Source: Protea cynaroides (Eukaryota > Streptophyta > Magnoliopsida > Proteales > Proteaceae). From it: DNA of 64,000 nt. This document shows, in pieces, positions 56,463 to 64,000 of this stretch. The stretch spans positions 31,365,343-31,429,342 of the forward strand of contig CM053265.1 of assembly GCA_028583415.1 (NCBI GenBank), in the 5' to 3' direction. Every line of letters starts with the position of its first letter. Position 1 is the first letter of the stretch. The position numbers and the translations under genes are program-made. Under the pieces are notes generated by a model. That model ran no database searches. It worked only from the letters and a program-made list of their open reading frames with translations, and was not told where the DNA came from.

Positions 56463-58650
56463 TGACACACCCCAATTTCGGCTAAACTAGAAGTGTAAGT
56501 GAACCATCACTGAACCAACGGTTCGCACCAGGATCTCAATAAGACCGTGTCACTCATACAAACCATTGCACATAACCATAATCAGAATATAATAAAATAC
56601 AACGTAAGTCTTAAATTAAATGAACTGAGTACTTCTATTGATAAATAAATTATCCAATTATTCAAAACATCAGAACGTAAATAATTATCCTTTTACCAAT
56701 TGTAAATCCAACTAAAAATAAATAAATAAAATAAACAAATCCAATATCCTAGAGGTACACACAGAAAGGGCACTCGTATGAAGCGTCAAGCTCGTCCTCC
56801 CCTGCTTGCAATTCCAAGGCAGCAACACCTCCATATACTGGAGTGTCCATGTAATCCTCCATAGTGTAACCTGCATCAACATCTAAAACTAGTGTGTACA
56901 TAAGGGGTGAGCTCACAACTTAGCTCAGTAAGAAAATCAAACAATGCAACAATCAACATGCATGAGTAACATTTACATTATGGTCTGCTTTTAAGTTTGC
57001 AATGTGCTATAAAAAGGATTGGCGGCCACCGCACCTCTATACATGAGTGCGTGAAGCCACCCAATGGATCAGACACCACTGTCATCCCACATGCACCCAC
57101 CATGGAATAGAGATTGTGCTAAAGCATCCAGATCAAACACTGCCAATACTTCCCCCAATGCCCTACCCATACCAACACGTAAGCCCCTATTGGTGAGGGC
57201 TTGCAAACTGGACTCACAACTAACCAATCCTATATGTCATCACAGTAGGCCCTTCCCAGCACAGCTCCCTATGGCATAGAGATAGAGCTAGAGTCTAGTG
57301 GCCAGGCCGCAGACCACAGTGCCACTTCTTTATGCTGATACCCTACCCGCACCAAGCATGTTAAGATAGAAACGATACGAAAAGGTTCTAGTGTGAGGAA
57401 TGATCCGAGACCCCAAGCCCTTCCCATTCCACACACCAAAAAAAAAACAATCAAATGCCTAACAGTAACATCCTAGCATAGCGAGTATGCATGATCAATA
57501 TAATAGCTTAAAATAAAGATGACATGCGAGTATGCACAAACATCATTCCATAGAATCATAATTATTAACAACGTTTTACTGTTATTAAGTTATTAGGGTT
57601 TAGGTCCAATTCCCTTACCTGATGATTGTTTGATAACTTGCTCTGCATCATAGAATCCAAACTCGCTATCACAAGGTCCTACACGATGCTAGGGTTGAAT
57701 TAAAATAGTTTATCTTAGGGTTACATAGGTCAGAAAATCAACTGGGTCAAAACACTCCTCATAGTGCAGACTAGTTGCAGGTACCGGTAGTAGGTACCGG
57801 TCGGGGCATTGTGGGGAAAGGTGCGACCGGTATGGTCGATCGGTTCCCACAAACCAGTCTCTGAGAGATACCGGTCGCAGTACTGGTCGCATATGGTGCG
57901 ACCGGTATGGTCAATCGATATGCCTCCGGAAGACCATCAACGCGGTTCTCTCCTTCCGTCGGTCACCCCCTATTGATTCTAGGGTTTCTCCTATACGTTC
58001 TAGGTCTGAGCAATGAGTTAGAGTTGTTTCATACTCCATTCAAGTCCTAGTTTTGATGATCCTCAGTCTAGAACTTGACTCTAGGGTTATCGACTGTATT
58101 AGGTTTGACGGTAAATATAGAGGTTTAGATCAATACCTCTCCTTGCATGGTATTGATCCATTCATAACTAATATTCTATAGCACTTAACTTAGAGGAAGG
58201 TTCAAGAACTTACCGTTGGTTCGCAAGTAAGGTGTTCTTCTTCCAACGGCAACGGTGGCTCCTCTCCCTCTTCCTTAGCTCTTTCTCCTTCTTCGATATC
58301 TTTCTCCTCTCTAGGGCTTGTGAGGATCAATGAAAGAGATTTAAGGAGGTTTAGAGGTCCTTAAATAGATTAGGATTGAGTTTAGAAAGTCCCCTTATGT
58401 TAGGAAAGTCCTTAGGTTCGATATTTGGAAAATGGGACCAACAGAGATCAGGTTTCGGATCTAAGCAGTCTGCCTGTGCAGACATACCGATTGACTGGTA
58501 CAATCGACCGATATGAAATATTTATCATACATGGATCCATTTCGTACCTGGTTGTCATCCGTTCGTCCCATCTGGCCCGATGATGATTAGAAGACCTGTT
58601 ACGACATGAATTAAAGGTTTAAATCGGGTTTATGGAGTGCGGGTCTTACA
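56463..58650 (-). repeat. Element H 3' LTR
   Basis: 2188 bp. On the plus strand it starts TGACACACC and ends GGTCTTACA. It has the same overall plan as the A-C LTRs but is a different family: the GGGTCG words are replaced by ACCGGTCG/TACCGGT words (57780-57910). TATA-like TATTTAAGG is at 58359-58367. Donor-like sites are at 58213 (ACG|GTAAGT) and 57618 (CAG|GTAAGG), at positions matching the donors of the other family. Confidence 0.88.
56749..56880 (-). CDS. Conserved LTR small ORF (element H)
   Basis: 43 residues plus TAG: VDAGYTMEDYMDTPVYGG, then VAALELQAGEDEL and ending ECPFCVYL. It aligns with the ORF of the A-C LTRs (DAG.T.EDYM....YG.VAA.E) although the surrounding nucleotides differ widely. 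In H an in-frame ATG lies eight codons upstream (MYTLVLDV). Function unknown; the C-terminal Cys pair could bind metal (guess). Confidence 0.5.
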   Translation of the reverse strand, partial: VDAGYTMEDYMDTPVYGGVAALELQAGEDELDASYECPFCVYL

Positions 58651-58765
58651 ACTCCCCCACCCTTAAAAGAAATTTCATCCACAAAATTTGCATGTAGGTT
58701 TCACAACTCCCCCACCCTTAAAATAATTTTTGGCCTCGAAATTTGTACGTACCTTGTTTGTTGAA
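58651..58765 (-). repeat. Duplicated polypurine-tract segment, element H
   Basis: The plus-strand word ACTCCCCCACCCTTAAAA occurs at 58651 and again at 58706, in two diverged 55-bp copies. On the minus strand each gives AAGGGTGGGGGAGT; only the copy at 58651 touches the LTR. Confidence 0.65.
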
Positions 58766-61700
58766 AAGGTTAGGGTATTCCTTTCGCATCGCGTTCTCTT
58801 CTTCCCAAGTGATTTCTTATACATCTTGGCTTTTCCAATGCACTTTCACATAATGGATATCTTTGCTTCAGAAATGTTGTACCTTTCAGCTTGTGATCAT
58901 CACAGGTACCACTTCAAATGTCATGTCCTCTGTCAAGTCTGGTGGGTCTACTGTCAAGATGTGTAATGGATCCCTGACATACTTCTTCAATAATGATACA
59001 TGGAACACATGATGAACACTTGACATGGATGGTGGTAGAGCCAGTTGATATGCCACATTACCACGTCTGGTCGAAATCTCGTATGGTCCCATATACCAGG
59101 GACATAGCTTTCCCTTATTACCAAACTGTTTCAGACCTCGCACAGGTGATATCTTCAAGAACACCTTATCACCCACTGCAAACTCCAGATCTCGACATCG
59201 GTTATCTGTATAGTGCTTTTGTCGAACTTGAGCTGTCTTCACTCATTCCTTAATTTGATCAATCACTCGACAAGTTTCTTTGACGAACTCCGGTCCTACA
59301 ATCCTTATTTCTCCCACCTCATTCCATAACAGAGGTGTACGAAATTTCTTCCCATAGAGTGCCTCGTATGGAGCCATTTGGATCGTAGCCTGGTAACTAT
59401 TGTTATACGCAAACTCGATGAGCGATAGCTTCTCGTCCCAAGCTCCTTTGAGATCTAGGGCACACACTCGGAGCATATCTTCTAGGATTTGAATAGTTCT
59501 TTTTGACTGCCCATCAGTCTGAGGATGAAAAGTTATACTAAACTTTATCTTGGTTCCCATGGCTTTCTGTAATCCTTCCAAGAAATTTGATGTAAAACAG
59601 GGATCTCTGTCAGATACTATACTCTCTAGGACGCCATGAAGTTTGACTATATTATCCACATATTGCTTGGCCAGCTTGTCCATGGTATACTGAGGTCTGA
59701 CAGCGGTGATGCGAGCTATCTTGGTAAGTCGATCGACTATAATCCACACGTCATCCACTGACCTTGGTGTCAAGGGTAGGCCAGTGACGAAATCCATTGT
59801 GATACAATCCCACTTCCATGCTAGCTCTGATAGTAGTTGTAGCAAACCTACGGGTCTTTGCCTTTTGTTTTAACTTACTGGCAATTTAGACATTGGAACA
59901 CGAATCGAGCTACATCCGCTTTCATACCCCTCCACCAATATAATCTTCTTAAATCATGATACATCTTGGTGCTTCCTGGATGCATCGAATATGGGGTATA
60001 ATGAGCTTCTGTCATAATTCTATCTCTAATATTTGAGTTCTCATTCTCAGGTATACATAATCGTCCACGATACCTGAGTACCGTGTCTGAATCCAAGGTA
60101 AGGTCAGGGTTGCATTTACCCTTCTCTAGATCTTCTTGCATAGTCTTGAGGTTTGGATCCTGTAGGATTACTACTTTGACCTCATCTATTAGATCCGATG
60201 AGATCTTCAAAGCTACGAACACTAATGTGAACTTATGAATTAAGCCCTGTTCCACTGGATCTCTTGCAGTCTCTAATATATGATCTTTATTATTCTCTAT
60301 TGAGCGTGAAGCTATAGCACACAGTGCAGCTTTTGTACTAGGTCCTACCTCTGGTTTCAATGCCCACTTTCCGCTTAAGGCATCATCCATAACTTTTGCC
60401 TTACCGTGATGGTACTGGATGTCACAATCGTAATCTTTTAATAGCTCCAGCCATCTCCTCTGTCTCATATTCAGGTCCTTCTGAGTAAAAAGGTAAGTCA
60501 AACTCTTGTGATCCAACTTAATCTGAAACTTTTCACCATAAAGGTAGTCCCTCAAAGTCTTGATTGCGTGAATGACCGCTGCTAACTCTAGATCATGCAT
60601 AGGATAGTTCTTCTCATACTCTTTCAACTGTCTTGATGCGTAGGCAATCACCTATTCTCCTTGCATCAACACACATCCAAGACCAACCCTGACACATCCG
60701 TATATAGGGTAAACGGCAAGCCTGGTGCTGGGATGGTCAAGATAGGTGTAGTGACTAGTCTTGACTTTAAAGTCTGAAAGCACTTCTCACACTCATCTGT
60801 CCATATGAACTTTTCTCCTTTCTTGGTTAGTCTGGTAAGTAGAGGGCTATTCTTGAGTAGTCTTCCATGAATCTTCTATAGTAATCAACCAATCCAAGGA
60901 AACTATGAATCTCTACAACTGATTTGGGTGCATCCCATCCTACTATAGCTGTGATCTTGCTTGGATCTACCTTGATACCGTCTGCAGATACTACGTGATC
61001 CAAAAAGGCAACTTCCTTCAGCCAAAATTTGTATTTCTTGAACTTGGCGTAAAGCTTCTCCCTTCTCAGCCGTTGTAGGGCTGCTCTCAAATGTGTTGCA
61101 TGAGTCTCCTTGTCCTTTGGGTAGACCAAGATGTCGTCAATGAATAGGATGACCGAAGTGTCCAACATGTCATGAAACACTCAGTTCATCAGTTCCATGA
61201 ACGACGCTGGTGCGTTAGTCAACCCGAATGACATTTCCAGGAACTCATAATGCCCATACCTTGTTCTGAAAGCAGTCTTCGGAATATCTGCTGCCTTGAT
61301 CATCAATTGGTGATACCCTGATCTAAGATCATTCTTTGAGAAAACCTTTACACCCTGCAACTAATCGAACAAATCATCGATCCTAGGCAAAGGATATCGA
61401 TTCTTGATGGTTAACATGTTCAACTCTTGGTAGTCGATACATAGTCGTACGCTACCATCCTTCTTCTTTACAAACAATACAGATGGTCCCCATGGCGATA
61501 TGCTTGGTCGTATGAAACCCTTATCTAGTAGCTCTTGTAACTGGGTCTTCAACTCTTTTAATTCTGTAGGGGCCATCATGTACGGTGCCTTAGACACCGG
61601 TGCCGACCTTGGCATGAGGTCTATCACGAACTCTGTAGCACTATCTAGAGGTAAACCTGGTAGATCTTCTAGAAATACATCTGGAAACTCTCGCACCGCA

Positions 61701-62190
61701 TCTAGATCTTCCATCTTTGGCACCTCTGCAGTGATGTCAACTACAGACAGTAAGTACCCCACTCCTCCCTTCTCTAAGCATCTCTTAGCTTTTAGGGAAG
61801 AGAGGATTAGCTTCCGCTTCCTAGGTAATTTGGTTTCAGTAAAGCTAAACTCCTTTCCCTTATCATCTTTAAAAACAAGTTTCTTTTTGCCACATAATAA
61901 GCTAGCTGAATAATGGCCTAGCCAATCCATTCCCAAGATGACATCAAAGTCCGCCATCTCAAGTTGAACCAGATTTGCTTCTAGGATTCGCCCCTCAATA
62001 CTAACTGAACACGGCCCATAGCATTCATTCAACACCACTTCTACTCCCAACGGAGAGCGAACTATCAAGCTTGGGATTAAATATTTGACAAGTTATTCCA
62101 TTCGCTTCCCAAAAGACATAAAAATAAAGGAATGTGTAGCCCCAGAGTCGAAGAGTACTCTGGCGGGTACACCAGCTATATCTACAGTTC
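58706..62190 (-). pseudogene. pol: Element H pol: protease, RT, RNase H, integrase, chromodomain
   Basis: Full-length but broken. From the right: the protease has FDSGATHSFIF near 62140. The RT N-terminal region is open from 62068 to 61361, then Gln-to-stop. The RT palm has LFIDDILVYPKD near 61130 (catalytic pair intact), with a frameshift near 60830. RNase H and the integrase zinc region run 60651-59875. The integrase core runs 59845-59243 with MDFVTGLP, SDRDPCFTS and HPQTDGQSKRTIQ, so the catalytic residues look intact. The C-terminal domain runs 59242-58886. After a frameshift there is a chromodomain-like YVKVHWKSQDV*EITWEE with one stop. Tekay/Del-type order. Confidence 0.85.
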
Positions 62191-62270
62191 CTAAAATTTA
62201 CTTCTCCCTTAGTTCTACATGCTTATACATAACAAAACATTAAGAAAAATAGTAAGGGATGGAATCATAC
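62191..62270 (-). other. gag-pol mini-intron, element H
   Basis: 80 bp. Donor TTACTG|GTATGA, acceptor AATTTTAG|GA. Spliced reading joins DVVTG to TVDIAGVPARV in frame. Unspliced reading stops at 62215. Its sequence differs from the A-D introns, but the position and phase are the same. Confidence 0.7.
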
Positions 62271-63542
62271 CAGTAACCACATCAGGTGATGCGGCTACCT
62301 CTTCAGTGGTGACTGCAAATATCTTCCCTTGCTGTGGCAGTTGCTTTCTAGGTTGATATAGGTTTTTGCATAATGGCCCAATTGCTGGCAGTTGAAACAT
62401 TTGACATTTGGGTTTTGTCCAGTTACCTGTGATTGTGGTGGTGCAGTAGTATTCCTTGCTAGCACCATAGTAGACTGAGCCCTGTATGGGTGGAATGGTC
62501 TAGTGTTTTCTCCACCTGAAGTCTCAATAGCAGGCCTCTTCAGTCCCCTGTTTTGAGCAAAGAAGCTGTCTTTTTGGCTTGATTCAATCACCGTAGCAAT
62601 CTATACAGCCTTGTTATACACCTTCTTCTCCAAACCCAAGACTTGCTCTTGGATACTTCCTCGCAATCCAATGGTGAACCTACGGGTCTTGGTTTCCTCC
62701 TATTGCATGCTTGCTGGAGCAAAGAAAAACAGCTCTTCATACCTCTACTGGTACGCATCAACAGCCAACTGCGATTGTTGCAGGTTAAGGAATTCCTTCT
62801 CCATTTGACCACGAAAGCTCTTTGAAAAGTACTTATCAAAGAAGGCTCCCTTGAATATTTCCCAAGTGATCTGGGTGTGTTTCGTCTCCAAATATGTCCG
62901 GGTAGAATTCCACCAGGCATTAGCATCTTCCTTGAGCATGTGCGTAGCAAATAGCACCTTCTCATCCTCCGTGCAAGTCATCAGAAGGAAGTTCTTCTTC
63001 ATCTCAGCAACCCACTGTGCAAGCCATAGTGGTTTTTCTATTTTCCCTGTGAAGGTAGGGGGTTTCAATTTGAAAAACCTATCCACCGCTCGGCTTAGGT
63101 CATTCAGCCCCTGTGCATTCGTTCTATACCATGGTGGTGGGTACGGATAGATCCCTTGATCGAAAGACGAAGTTGGAAATTGGTGTGGTGGTTGTAGATT
63201 CTGTCCTTGGCCCATCGGCCCAGTACTACCATCCATTGGCAGTGTGGTGTTATTTCTCCCAGACTCAGGCGTACCTTCTGTAGGAATATATCCCGGTGGC
63301 CTGAACATCTTCAGCATCTCGTTCAAGAACACCTTCTGCTGAGCTTCCATCTGATAAATTAGATTCATCACAATAGTCTCAAAGTTAGTGTGAGGAGGGC
63401 CTGGTAGATTTGTTGGTACTCTATGACTCTGCCCTTCTCTACCTTCCGGGTTCAGGTTTTGCTAATCTACAATTCCTACTTCTACATTGTCCTCGGCTTG
63501 ATACCCCCTTGAGTGGTGACGCTTTCGTGAGCCTCTACCCAT
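62215..63542 (-). pseudogene. gag: Element H gag
   Basis: MGRGSRKRHHSRGYQ starts at 63542, downstream of an acceptor-like TTCTTCCTAG (63582). The capsid core is clear (RFFKLKPPTFTGKIEKPLW, AQWVAEMKKNFLL, EDANAWWNSTRTYLETK, YFSKSFRGQMEKEFLNLQQ). In-frame stops lie near 63463, 62745, 62699 and 62600. The zinc knuckle reads CFNCQQLGHYAKTY with the last Cys as Tyr, as in C. A 1-nt shift near 62350 leads into the frame that ends DVVTG at the mini-intron. Confidence 0.85.
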
Positions 63543-64000
63543 TTCTGCCTACCATCTTAAATTACTCTTTCCTGTTAGGATCTAGGAAGAAGACATAACA
63601 CATGAGGTACATTCGAATATTCATAATAGTGTTAGTCTTTAACAAGTGCAAAGCGAAAATCATAAAGGACGCTTTAAATCAAAATTTTAAATTTCCTCAA
63701 TTTTTTTCCGGTCTCGATTTACTGGTCGTGACACTGTAGAGTGTGGTGCGACTGAAATGGTCGACCGTTCAGTACCACGCTTGGGCCGAGAGGTACCGGT
63801 CACAGGTACCAAGGGGTACTGGTTGACTGGTATAGGGCAAACCGTCGATCGGTATGCCCAAAAATGCTTTAAAATCGCAAAAAGTGAGTTTTTTTTCTCA
63901 CTTTTCTTCTTTCCATTCTCTCCGGTGGTGATTCCTCTCTGACTTGGTGAGTTACTACAGTTCGACTGGTGACCTGAGGAGCGATTCTCTTCCGATCAAG
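63543..64000. promoter_or_regulatory. Element H pre-gag spacer, possible divergent promoter region
   Basis: Collinear with the gag-aORF spacers of A-D. It has an acceptor before gag (63582), then a cluster of ACCGGT and GGTCG words (63710-63860), then a pyrimidine-rich stretch and TGAGTTACTACAG near 63949, matching CTGAGTTGCTACAG of the other family. This predicts that H also carries an aORF, reading right from about 63950 and beyond the window. Confidence 0.4.

Overview
This window looks like transposon-dense, probably heterochromatic nuclear DNA of a flowering plant. The evidence is plant-type L1 LINEs (DUF4283-like ORF1, zf-RVT C-terminus) and Tekay/Del-like Ty3-gypsy chromoviruses with LTRs of about 2.3 kb and a PBS for initiator-Met tRNA. 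I found no host gene, tRNA, rRNA or CRISPR array. The species cannot be named from the sequence.

Layout. (1) 1-4696: an internally deleted L1 LINE inserted in a GAA-rich satellite. (2) 4697-13872: a satellite array with units of about 1.15-1.25 kb, interrupted at 6634-8950 by a second, 5'-truncated LINE. (3) 13873-50709: a nested block of chromovirus elements inserted inside one satellite unit. Element A (+) received element B (+) in its pol. B received element C (-) in its RT. C carries an LTR in its integrase region and was then tandemly duplicated (copy D) by unequal LTR exchange. One deletion at about 49148 fused D to the 3' LTR of A. (4) 50710-55780: the satellite resumes in the same phase. 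(5) 55781-56462: an integrase fragment of another chromovirus. (6) 56463-64000: element H (-), a related but distinct family whose 5' end lies beyond the window.

How the parts work together. The chromoviruses are organised more like compact split genes than like a simple gag-pol element. Gag and pol are separated by a mini-intron of 69-80 bp that contains or directly precedes the gag stop codon; removing it joins the frames exactly. The same arrangement occurs in all five copies and in both families. Elements A-D also carry a divergent antisense gene (aORF, about 437 codons) between PBS and gag, with its own 5'-UTR intron of about 440 bp. Gag and aORF start on either side of a spacer full of GGGTCG/CGACCC hairpins, and the same motif recurs in the LTR. 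The LTRs hold conserved splice donors and a 43-44 codon ORF conserved as protein between the two families. All copies are damaged, largely by C-to-T type stop codons, so these are fossils of a once-active system.

The satellite is also unusual. Each unit has two axes of inverted symmetry: a GCGCACTTC hairpin, and a foldback core with arms of about 77 bp. An array therefore alternates purine and pyrimidine arms that can fold back on each other.
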